A stretch of DNA of 6,101 bases from Alphaproteobacteria bacterium (GTDB lineage Bacteria > Pseudomonadota > Alphaproteobacteria > Micropepsales > Micropepsaceae). The notes below the pieces were generated by a model. It worked only from the letters and a program-made list of their open reading frames with translations. It ran no database searches and was not told the DNA's origin. The first letter of the stretch is position 1. Every line of letters starts with the position of its first letter. Position numbers and translations under genes: made by a program. This document shows positions 1 to 5,501 of this stretch, piece by piece. The stretch spans positions 1 to 6,101 of the forward strand of contig JAGWSK010000103.1 of the NCBI GenBank assembly GCA_028869355.1, given 5' to 3'.

Positions 1-71
1 AATCCCTGCTGAACCGAATCCAGATCATTCAGCGGGGTGGTCCAAACCTGGTCTGCCCGGATGTTCAGCAT
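1..71 (-). CDS. N-terminal fragment of an unrecognised protein, divergent from the FAH gene
   Basis: A minus-strand reading frame starts with ATG at 71 and runs off the left edge. Only 23 complete codons are visible, beginning MLNIRADQVWTTPLNDL. The start is supported by a Shine-Dalgarno core GGAG at 81-78, six bases upstream, and by a promoter-like site further up. There is no signal peptide or membrane segment in the visible part. I do not recognise the family from so few residues. Its divergent position beside a catabolic gene is one where a regulator often sits, but a further catabolic enzyme is equally possible; nothing seen chooses between them. Confidence 0.6.
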   Translation of the reverse strand, partial: MLNIRADQVWTTPLNDLDSVQQG

Positions 72-101
72 GGTTCACTCCTCTACTTTGACTTTGACGA
101 G

Positions 102-131
102 GTTATAGGCTGCGGATGCGGGCAAGTTCAA
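102..131 (-). promoter_or_regulatory. Candidate sigma-70 type promoter for the divergent left-hand gene
   Basis: On the minus strand, TTGAAC (131-126) and TATAAC (107-102) are separated by 18 bases, resembling the -35 and -10 hexamers of a housekeeping promoter. Transcription would start near 95 and give a leader of about 25 bases before the ATG at 71, with the Shine-Dalgarno site inside it. This rests on sequence match alone; such matches also arise by chance. Confidence 0.4.
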
Positions 132-213
132 TCGCCGCTCACGCGCCCTGTGCCGCGCAATTTTTGTGTGACCGTGATTGGCTGCGCATGCTACCAGACC
201 CGGCAAGCGGAAC

Positions 214-228
214 GGTTGCACCGCAACC
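214..228. promoter_or_regulatory. Perfect inverted repeat upstream of the FAH gene, possible operator
   Basis: GGTTGC and GCAACC (214-219 and 223-228) form a perfect 6-bp inverted repeat around a 3-base centre, 38 bases before the ATG at 267. It lies in the divergent intergenic region (72-266), where a regulator of both flanking genes would bind. It could also fold as a small hairpin in the leader of the FAH transcript. No clear + strand promoter hexamers were found around it. Confidence 0.25.
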
Positions 229-266
229 TGCGGCGGCGCCGGTTCAGCCAGATTGGGAGTTAAACG

Positions 267-1112
267 ATGAGGTTTTTGTCGTTTCGCGCCAGTGGACGCG
301 CGCGCTATGGACTGGTCGTTGGCAACGGCATCGTGGACCTCACCACGCGGCGCAATGAACCCGATCTCAAGTCGCTGATCGCCGCCGGTGGTCTCGCCGA
401 CGCGGCCAGGGCATACGCCGGCAACAAACCCGATTTCGCCCTCGATGCAATCGAGTTCGACCCGCTGATCCCGAACCCGTCGAAAATCATCTGCATCGGT
501 TTGAATTATCACGAGCATCGTAATGAGACGAAGATGACCGGCGATGCCTATCCCGCGATCTTCCTCCGTTTTGCCGACACGCAGCTCGGCCACTTGCAGA
601 AAGTGATCCGGCCGAAGAGCTCCGAGCAGCTCGATTACGAGGCCGAACTTGCGCTGATCATCGGCAAGGGCGGGCGCCACATCAAAGAGCGCGATGCCAT
701 GGCGCATGTCGCCGGATTCTCATGCTACAATGATGTGTCGGTACGCGATTATCAGCGCCATGCCAGCCAGTGGACTCCGGGCAAGAATTTTCCGGCAACG
801 GGACCATTCGGGCCATGGCTCGTCACGCCGGACGAAGTCGGCGAACTCGCGGGCAAAACAATCCAGACCCGTCTCAATCGCGATACGGTCCAGTCCTCGA
901 CGCTCGATCTGATGATTTTCCCGCCGGCACGGCTGATCGAATATATTTCCAGCTTCACGCCGCTTTATCCGGGCGATGTCATCGCCACCGGAACCCCCGG
1001 CGGGGTCGGCTGGGTGCGCAAACCGCCGCTGTGGATGAAGCCGGGCGATACCGTCGAAATCGATATCGAGGGCGTCGGCATCCTGCGGAATACCATCGTC
1101 GCGGAAGATTAG
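267..1112 (+). CDS. Fumarylacetoacetate hydrolase (FAH) family protein, likely fumarylpyruvate or maleylpyruvate hydrolase
   Basis: This is a 281-residue soluble, cytoplasmic FAH-superfamily enzyme of usual length. The variable N-terminal part (about 1-70) is followed by the catalytic fold. The family's metal site is visible: E125 and E127 in DYEAELAL and D156 in YNDVSVRD, with the 29-residue E-to-D spacing known in related enzymes. The GKNFPATGPFGPW segment (172-184) carries a conserved lysine, and GDVIATGTPGGVG (236-248) is the C-terminal signature. The start is supported by GGGAG at 255-259. The family cleaves C-C bonds of acylpyruvates using Mg or Mn. Next to a gentisate dioxygenase, the likely reaction is fumarylpyruvate to fumarate and pyruvate. 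Direct hydrolysis of maleylpyruvate is an alternative, since no isomerase gene is seen. Other family activities (homoprotocatechuate-pathway isomerase/decarboxylase, oxaloacetate decarboxylase) cannot be excluded from sequence alone. A terminator directly follows. Confidence 0.88.
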   Translation: MRFLSFRASGRARYGLVVGNGIVDLTTRRNEPDLKSLIAAGGLADAARAYAGNKPDFALDAIEFDPLIPNPSKIICIGLNYHEHRNETKMTGDAYPAIFLRFADTQLGHLQKVIRPKSSEQLDYEAELALIIGKGGRHIKERDAMAHVAGFSCYNDVSVRDYQRHASQWTPGKNFPATGPFGPWLVTPDEVGELAGKTIQTRLNRDTVQSSTLDLMIFPPARLIEYISSFTPLYPGDVIATGTPGGVGWVRKPPLWMKPGDTVEIDIEGVGILRNTIVAED

Positions 1113-1114
1113 GG

Positions 1115-1154
1115 GCGCTTTGCGATTTTCAATCGCAATGCGCTCCTGTTTTTT
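1115..1154 (+). terminator. Rho-independent terminator after the FAH gene
   Basis: A hairpin begins three bases after the FAH stop codon. GCGC (1115-1118) pairs with GCGC (1140-1143), then a T-T mismatch (1119/1139), then TTGCGATT (1120-1127) pairs with AATCGCAA (1131-1138) around a TTC loop. Six T residues follow at 1149-1154, after a 5-base spacer. The stem of 12 pairs with a U-tract fits an intrinsic terminator, although the spacer is slightly longer than ideal. It suggests that the FAH gene ends its own transcription unit. Confidence 0.7.
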
Positions 1155-1189
1155 ATTGTCGCATTTTTCGCGCCGAATCGGCAGCCACT

Positions 1190-1260
1190 TCCGCCTTCGT
1201 CAAGACTTCGGCGGACCAAGAGTCGCACGCTCGCCCGCCGAAGCTTTCAGCGTAGGCGGG
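1190..1260. repeat. Inverted pair of related palindromes (REP/BIME-like element)
   Basis: Two palindromic units lie in the spacer before the transporter. Unit A (1190-1215) has arms TCCGCC/GGCGGA and unit B (1234-1260) has arms CCCGCC/GGCGGG. Unit B read on the opposite strand matches unit A at about 19 of 26 positions, sharing CCGCCT and CTTCGGCGG, so the two are inverted copies separated by 18 bases. This is the architecture of REP pairs (BIMEs), which are dispersed in intergenic DNA. I infer a dispersed family from the structure; only this one copy pair is in the window. The rest of the spacer (1155-1353) shows no clear promoter for the downstream gene. Confidence 0.6.
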
Positions 1261-1343
1261 TCGGCGAAAATGCTTTATCGGCGGGTTTTATTCACGGCCC
1301 GCTTCTGGCAAGCTGCGGCAAAACACCGCTCGGTTTCGGGCGC

Positions 1344-1350
1344 GGGAGGA
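1344..1350 (+). promoter_or_regulatory. Ribosome binding site fixing the transporter start at 1354
   Basis: GGGAGGA lies just upstream of ATG 1354. The frame stays open back to an ATG at 1120, but those 78 extra codons run through the terminator and palindromes and do not resemble transporter sequence. This site makes 1354 the better start. Confidence 0.75.
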
Positions 1351-1353
1351 CGC

Positions 1354-2709
1354 ATGGCTGGACGGACATTGGATGTTGGCGCGCTGATCGAAAGCCGATT
1401 GGCGCGGCCGCAAATCATGATCGCGTTGTGGCTGTGCACGCTGATGGTGCTGGAAGGCTATGACATGCAGACGCTGTCATTCGCCGCACCCGCGATCCTG
1501 CGCGAATGGCAGGTCAGCCGGGCGGATTTCGGTCCCGTGCTGTCGGCGCATCTGACCGGCTATTTGTTTGGCGCGCTGATCTTAAGCTTTTTTGGCGATC
1601 GTATCGGGCGCAAGAACATCATCATCGCCGGCGCGGTTATCTTTGGCGCCTGCACTTTTGCCGCCGGTTTTTCCGCTTCGCCCCTGGAACTTGGCCTGTG
1701 GCGATTCGGCGCCGGAATCGGCCTGGGCGGCGCGATTCCGACCGGGATTGCGCTGGCCGCGGAATATATGCCCAAGCGGGTACGCGCGACCACGATCGGC
1801 CTGATGTTTGTCGGCTATAATGTCGGCGCCGCTGCGGGCGGTTTCATCGCCGCCTGGACCATCGCCGATTACGGCTGGCCATCGGTGTTCTTTATCGGCG
1901 GCATTGCCGCGATCCCGATGTTTTTGGGCCTCGCCCTGGCGATTCCGGAATCGGTGCGGTTTCTGATCGTCAAAGGCGCGCCCAATGCCGAAATAGCCAC
2001 CATCATCCAGCGGCTCCGGCCATCTGCCGATCTCAGTGATGTGACGCGTTATGTCGCCGGCGAAGAGAGCCGGAAGAATTCACCCGCGAGCCTGTTTGCC
2101 GAGGGGCGCGCCGCCGTCACCGTCCTGTTGTGGCTGTCCTTCATTGCCAGCTTCACCGGGCACTATTTCATCACCGGCTGGATGCCGACGGTGCTTTCGG
2201 ATGATGGGATGTCGATTGCCCAAGCGAATACCGCGATGGGATTCTTCCAGTTGGGCGGCGCGATCGGAAGTTTCCTGATCGCCTTCCTTTTGGACCGGGT
2301 CGGCATTCGCGTCATCGCGCTGACATTCCTTGCCGCGACCCCTGTTGTCGCAGTCCTCGGCATGCAGGCGCCATATCTCGTGCTGCTGCCAAATATGCTG
2401 GTCGCAGGCATCGGCGTGCTGGGCGGCCAGATCGGTTTGAATGCGCTGGCCGGAACGATCTATCCGACCTACATGCGCGCGACTGGTGCCGGATGGGGCC
2501 TGGGAGTCGGACGCATCGGTTCGATCGCCGGGCCGATCATCGGCGGCCTGCTGCTGAATTTTGGATTCACACGTCCGGTGCTGTTGGTCTTGACGGCCAT
2601 TCCGTTGTTCTTCTGCGGGATTGCGCTGTTTGCGCTGCAATCTGCCAAGCGCGCGCAAGATGAACGTGGCGGCGACATTGGCCTGGCAAAGGCGGATTTT
2701 GCGCATTAG
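1354..2709 (+). CDS. MFS transporter, aromatic acid:H+ symporter (AAHS) type
   Basis: This 451-residue inner-membrane carrier has about 12 hydrophobic segments and the usual length for the AAHS family (PcaK, BenK, MhbT type), which import aromatic acids with protons. The first membrane segment has EGYD (34-37), matching the DGxD substrate/proton motif of PcaK-like carriers with the first Asp replaced by Glu. The loop 2-3 MFS signature GDRIGRKN is at 81-88, a degenerate loop 8-9 counterpart DRVGIR at 314-319, and the late-segment run YPTYMRATGAGWG (370-382) is typical. The start at 1354 is chosen because the open frame back to 1120 crosses a terminator and repeats. Its neighbours suggest hydroxybenzoate, gentisate or (hydroxy)phthalate as substrate; sequence alone cannot choose. 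The next gene follows after 102 bp on the same strand, so an operon with it is likely. Confidence 0.92.
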   Translation: MAGRTLDVGALIESRLARPQIMIALWLCTLMVLEGYDMQTLSFAAPAILREWQVSRADFGPVLSAHLTGYLFGALILSFFGDRIGRKNIIIAGAVIFGACTFAAGFSASPLELGLWRFGAGIGLGGAIPTGIALAAEYMPKRVRATTIGLMFVGYNVGAAAGGFIAAWTIADYGWPSVFFIGGIAAIPMFLGLALAIPESVRFLIVKGAPNAEIATIIQRLRPSADLSDVTRYVAGEESRKNSPASLFAEGRAAVTVLLWLSFIASFTGHYFITGWMPTVLSDDGMSIAQANTAMGFFQLGGAIGSFLIAFLLDRVGIRVIALTFLAATPVVAVLGMQAPYLVLLPNMLVAGIGVLGGQIGLNALAGTIYPTYMRATGAGWGLGVGRIGSIAGPIIGGLLLNFGFTRPVLLVLTAIPLFFCGIALFALQSAKRAQDERGGDIGLAKADFAH

Positions 2710-2743
2710 AGAGACGCATTGCCGCACAATTCCAAAATTCTCA

Positions 2744-2758
2744 CGCGGAGCCGCGGAG
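2744..2758. repeat. Short tandem repeat of CGCGGAG in the transporter-decarboxylase spacer
   Basis: CGCGGAG occurs twice with an 8-base period (2744-2750 and 2752-2758), preceded by TTCTCA. It lies in the 102-bp gap between the transporter and the decarboxylase. The role is unknown. The remainder of the gap holds no convincing terminator or promoter, which favours read-through between the two genes. Confidence 0.35.
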
Positions 2759-2811
2759 TTGGCGCTGTTGTTGCCTGTGGCAGTCTCGTGCGGTCGCTTT
2801 CGGAGTGAACA

Positions 2812-3801
2812 ATGAAAAAGGTGGCGCTGACTGCGGCCCTGGCCGATTACGATCACGTGCGCGATCTGGCACTGGGGCGGGTACAGGCCGACGGAATCGA
2901 ACTCACCTGCCTGACGCTGCCGATCGAAGAGATTTTCTTCCGCTTCATTGTCTATCGCGAATGGGAAGTGTCCGAGATTTCCTTTGCCAAATATGTCGCG
3001 CTGACGGCGCAAGGCGACGAAAGCTATTGGGCGATACCCGTGTTCCCGTCGCGGGTTTTCCGCCATTCGTCGATTTTCGTGCGCAACGATGGCCCGATCG
3101 CATCGGTTCAGGATCTCAAAGGCCGCCGCGTCGGCCTTCCCGAATGGGCGCAAACCGCAGCAGTGTATTCGCGCGGCTTCCTGCAGCATCAATATGGACT
3201 TGATTTGGCCTCCATCGAATGGGTGCAGGCGGGCGTCAATCAGGCGGGACGGATTGAAAAGGTCGAGATCGACCTGCCGCCCGGGGTGAAGCTGACGCGC
3301 AGGCCGGACAAGTCGCTGAATGAAATGCTGCTGACCGGTGAAATCGATGCAGCGCTGGCAGCGCGCCCCCCGGATGCATTTCTCGCCGGCGATGCACGCA
3401 TTCGGCGCCTGTTCCAGAACTACCGCGAAGTCGAGGAGGAATATTACCGCAGCACGGGAATATTCCCGATCATGCACACGGTCGCGGTGCGCCGCGACGT
3501 GCTGCATAGTCATCCGTGGATTCCCCGCAATCTGTTCAAGGCTTTTGAGGAGGCGCGGCGTCGCAGTGTGGCGCGGGCGCTGGAAGGCACGGCGTCGCTG
3601 TTTCCAATCCCATGGGCCAACGACTATGCCGAGCAGGGAATGAAATTGCTGGGCAAGGACTATTTCCCCTATGGTATCGAGGAAAATCGCACCACTCTCG
3701 CCGCATTCCTGCGCTATGCGTACGAACAGGGCGTGTGCAGGCGGCTGTTGGATATCGAGGAACTGTTCCCGCCGCAGCTCCACAGCACATATAGAGTATA
3801 A
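2812..3801 (+). CDS. 4,5-dihydroxyphthalate decarboxylase-like protein (Pht5 family)
   Basis: This 329-residue protein matches the length and landmarks I know from 4,5-dihydroxyphthalate decarboxylases: EVSEISFAKY (52-61), IPVFPSRVFRHSSIFV (75-90), FPIMHTVAVRRD (218-229), GIEENRTTLAAFLRYA (288-303) and EELFPP (316-321). The fold is that of periplasmic solute-binding proteins, so automatic annotation may call it an ABC substrate-binding protein. However, it starts MKKVALTAALADYDHVR with no signal peptide and has no ABC permease or ATPase beside it, which fits a cytoplasmic enzyme. The known family reaction removes one carboxylate from 4,5-dihydroxyphthalate to give protocatechuate. Here the neighbours are gentisate genes, so I infer a mono-hydroxyphthalate decarboxylated to 3-hydroxybenzoate as a likely substrate. 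The start has GGAGTGA at 2802-2808. The gene is 30 bases upstream of the dioxygenase start and probably co-transcribed with it. Confidence 0.8.
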   Translation: MKKVALTAALADYDHVRDLALGRVQADGIELTCLTLPIEEIFFRFIVYREWEVSEISFAKYVALTAQGDESYWAIPVFPSRVFRHSSIFVRNDGPIASVQDLKGRRVGLPEWAQTAAVYSRGFLQHQYGLDLASIEWVQAGVNQAGRIEKVEIDLPPGVKLTRRPDKSLNEMLLTGEIDAALAARPPDAFLAGDARIRRLFQNYREVEEEYYRSTGIFPIMHTVAVRRDVLHSHPWIPRNLFKAFEEARRRSVARALEGTASLFPIPWANDYAEQGMKLLGKDYFPYGIEENRTTLAAFLRYAYEQGVCRRLLDIEELFPPQLHSTYRV

Positions 3802-3819
3802 TCGGCAGACATTTTTCGT

Positions 3820-3826
3820 GGGGTGA
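3820..3826 (+). promoter_or_regulatory. Ribosome binding site choosing ATG 3832 over GTG 3823
   Basis: GGGGTGA ends five bases before ATG 3832 and resembles GGAGGTGA, the complement of the 16S rRNA tail. A GTG at 3823 in the same frame lies within this motif and has no Shine-Dalgarno site of its own, so the ATG is preferred. Confidence 0.65.
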
Positions 3827-3831
3827 ACAAG

Positions 3832-4890
3832 ATGGACCAGACGCGGGTGCAGGTTTCGACAAAGACACCGGAATTCGCTGCCTATTACAGCCGGCTCTCG
3901 CAGAAGAACGTCGCGCCGCTATGGCAGGTTCTGAGGAAAATCGTCACGACAGAACCGGTCAGTCCGGCGCAGCCGGCACATTGGCCCTATCAGGACGTCC
4001 GGCCGCTGCTGTTGGAGGCGGGCAAATTGATCTCCGCCGAGCAGGCCGAACGCCGGGTGCTCGTGCTGGAAAATCCGGGTCTCAAGAATCTGTCGTCGAT
4101 CACCCATTCTCTCTTTGCCGGAATCCAGCTTGTGCTTCCAGGCGAAGTCGCGCCGCAGCATCGGCACAGCCAGGCGGCGCTGCGCTTTATCCTTGAAGGA
4201 AAAGGCGCGACCACCACGGTGAATGGCGAAAGATTCGAGATGTATTCCGGCGACCTGATCCTGACGCCATCCTGGCAATGGCACGATCATCAAAACGAAA
4301 CATCCGAACCGATTGTCTGGCTCGACGGTCTGGACATCGCGCTGGTCGCATTGCTCGATGCCAGCTTCATGCAGCATTCCAACCAGAAGGAACAGGAAGT
4401 CACGCGGCCGAAGGAGACTAGCCGCACGCTCTATGGCGCCAATCTGGTCCCCGTTGATGATGGACCTGTATCGTTGAATTCTCCGCTGATGCGCTTTCCC
4501 TATGCCGAAGCGCGTGCCGCGCTCGAGCGGCTGAAGACAACGACCGCGTGGGATCCGTGTCACGGAATCCGTATGCGCTATGCGCATCCGCGAACCGGCG
4601 ACTGGGTGATGCCGACCATCGGTCCGGCGATTCAGCTGGTGCCGAAAAACCTCACCACCGCGGAGTATCGCTCAACCGATGGCGCGGTTTTCGCGGTCGC
4701 CGAGGGACACGGGACGGCAAAGATCGGATCGGAGACATTCTCGCTCGCGCCACAGGATGTGTTTGTCTGCCCGTCCTGGATGTGGCGCAGCTTCACGGCG
4801 GAATCCGATTTCGTGCTGTTTACCTTCTCCGACCGGCCGGTGCAGGAAAAGCTGGGGCTGTGGCGCGAAGAACGCGGCGTAACGAATTGA
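3832..4890 (+). CDS. Gentisate 1,2-dioxygenase-like bicupin ring-cleavage dioxygenase
   Basis: This 352-residue cytoplasmic Fe(II) dioxygenase opens the ring of gentisate between C1 and C2 to give maleylpyruvate. The N-terminal cupin (about 93-165) carries the iron ligands H110, H112 (QHRHSQ) and H151 (WQWHDH), with R118 and H153 nearby. The spacing is the same as I recall for the gentisate/salicylate dioxygenase ligands (119, 121, 160 in the salicylate enzyme). RRVLVLENPGL (74-84) is typical of the N-terminal region. The C-terminal cupin (about 265-335) has lost its histidines, as usual in this family. Position 95 is Phe, where salicylate dioxygenase has Trp by a constant-offset comparison; this may shift substrate choice. 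Related enzymes act on salicylate or 1-hydroxy-2-naphthoate, so gentisate is the likeliest but not the only substrate. The gene lies 30 bp after the decarboxylase, almost certainly in one operon. Confidence 0.88.
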   Translation: MDQTRVQVSTKTPEFAAYYSRLSQKNVAPLWQVLRKIVTTEPVSPAQPAHWPYQDVRPLLLEAGKLISAEQAERRVLVLENPGLKNLSSITHSLFAGIQLVLPGEVAPQHRHSQAALRFILEGKGATTTVNGERFEMYSGDLILTPSWQWHDHQNETSEPIVWLDGLDIALVALLDASFMQHSNQKEQEVTRPKETSRTLYGANLVPVDDGPVSLNSPLMRFPYAEARAALERLKTTTAWDPCHGIRMRYAHPRTGDWVMPTIGPAIQLVPKNLTTAEYRSTDGAVFAVAEGHGTAKIGSETFSLAPQDVFVCPSWMWRSFTAESDFVLFTFSDRPVQEKLGLWREERGVTN

Positions 4891-4918
4891 CTGCCTGGTA
4901 TTTCAGCGGGCTACGCCG
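4875..4918. terminator. Possible bidirectional hairpin at the convergent dioxygenase/toxin junction
   Basis: CGGCGTA (4875-4881) and TACGCCG (4912-4918) form a 7-bp inverted repeat with a 30-base loop spanning the two facing stop codons (4888-4890 and 4905-4903). It could stop or stabilise both transcripts, but it has no U-tract on either side and the loop is long, so this is weak. Confidence 0.25.
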
Positions 4919-5229
4919 AGAAAGACGGCCAGTAACCGGCTGACTTCGAGCATCAGTTGGTCGCTGACCATACCGAACGGTGTACCGAATCTTTCGCGGC
5001 CCAGTGTCATGGCCTTGTCGATCATGATCTGGGAGGCTGTCTTCAATCCGTTTCGGTCATCCGGATGGACGGTAGCGCGAAGCAACGGCGCATCTATCAA
5101 TGTGCTCGACAACAGCAACACCGTCACGGTCGCATGATCTTCGAAGTGATCGGATTGAATCACCAGTGCGGGCCGCGGCTTGCCATAGTCGCCTTGCACA
5201 GCGACAGGCACTAAGCTGCCGCGTTTCAT
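4903..5229 (-). CDS. MazF/PemK-type endoribonuclease toxin
   Basis: This 108-residue protein has the compact length of the PemK/MazF toxin family, whose members cut mRNA at short specific sequences in the cytoplasm. The N-terminal RGSLVPVAVQGDYGKPRPAL (3-22) matches the family's RG...V...G...KxRPALV strand-loop-strand, with K17, R19 and P20. SST (41-43) and SQIMIDK (66-72) match the later conserved active-site and dimer strands. Its ATG overlaps the antitoxin stop codon as ATGA (5229-5226) and there is no separate Shine-Dalgarno site, so translation is probably coupled to the antitoxin. It converges on the dioxygenase with 12 bp between stop codons. No truncation is seen. The cleavage sequence cannot be predicted. 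Confidence 0.9.
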   Translation of the reverse strand: MKRGSLVPVAVQGDYGKPRPALVIQSDHFEDHATVTVLLLSSTLIDAPLLRATVHPDDRNGLKTASQIMIDKAMTLGRERFGTPFGMVSDQLMLEVSRLLAVFLGVAR

Positions 5230-5447
5230 GGCATATCGCGTGATATGTCATCCAGAGCAGCGTCCATGAAACGCTGCAGCTCCATGTCCCGCCGATCGGC
5301 TTGCGCAGCCAGTCGGGATTGCCGCCGGCATTCCGAAGCGAAGCGGCGGCTGCGGGTGTCCGGCACCCAGATCTGCACGGGACGCAGGCCTGCCTTGCGA
5401 AGGGCAGCACGACGTTTCTGGACCCGGGCAGAGGAAGAGGCTGGCAT
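5226..5447 (-). CDS. MazE-type antitoxin (DUF3018-like)
   Basis: This 73-residue, Arg-rich protein lies directly upstream of the toxin and overlaps it by four bases. The N-terminal RVQKRRAALRKAGLRPVQIW (8-27), continuing into VPDTR (28-32), is the hallmark I associate with the DUF3018/MazE antitoxin group; the strand RPVQIWVPDTR followed by a helix (FASECRRQSRLAAQA, 36-50) fits a ribbon-helix-helix DNA-binding dimer. The acidic tail (about 54-73) would bind and block the toxin. Such antitoxins usually repress their own operon alone or with the toxin. The start ATG at 5447 has a near-perfect GGAGG at 5459-5455, seven bases away. A pair of direct repeats lies just upstream and may be its operator. 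Confidence 0.85.
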   Translation of the reverse strand: MPASSSARVQKRRAALRKAGLRPVQIWVPDTRSRRFASECRRQSRLAAQADRRDMELQRFMDAALDDISRDMP

Positions 5448-5470
5448 GACTGAACCTCCGTGGCGACCGT

Positions 5471-5501
5471 GTTACATGTAGCGCAAATCTGGTTACATGC
5501 A
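5471..5501 (-). promoter_or_regulatory. Direct repeats GTTACATG(T/C)A, candidate toxin-antitoxin operator
   Basis: GTTACATGTA (5471-5480) and GTTACATGCA (5492-5501) are 9/10 identical and start 21 bp apart, two helical turns. Each centres on a CATG palindrome; the first contains the full 8-bp palindrome TACATGTA. They lie 24 to 54 bases upstream of the antitoxin start, where its promoter should be. Ribbon-helix-helix antitoxins typically bind such paired short sites. The core promoter hexamers themselves are not clear. Confidence 0.5.

Noticed and set aside
75..707. 210-residue minus-strand frame opposite the FAH gene
   Set aside because: It is antisense to recognised coding sequence, lacks any motif I know, and covers the divergent promoter region.
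1120..1353. 78-codon N-terminal extension of the transporter
   Set aside because: The extension overlaps the terminator and palindromes, is Arg/Ser-rich rather than transporter-like, and a strong ribosome site precedes ATG 1354.
2721..2795. CCGCAC/GTGCGG inverted repeat in the transporter-decarboxylase gap as a terminator
   Set aside because: Only six pairs with a loop of over 60 bases and no T-tract.
2080..3783. 567-residue open frame on the minus strand
   Set aside because: It lies antisense to the transporter end and the whole decarboxylase gene, both of which show clear family motifs. Its composition is rich in Arg, Gln and His as expected for a shadow frame in GC-rich DNA.
3919..4587. 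222-residue minus-strand frame opposite the dioxygenase
   Set aside because: The sense strand encodes a bicupin with intact iron ligands; the antisense translation has no recognisable domain.
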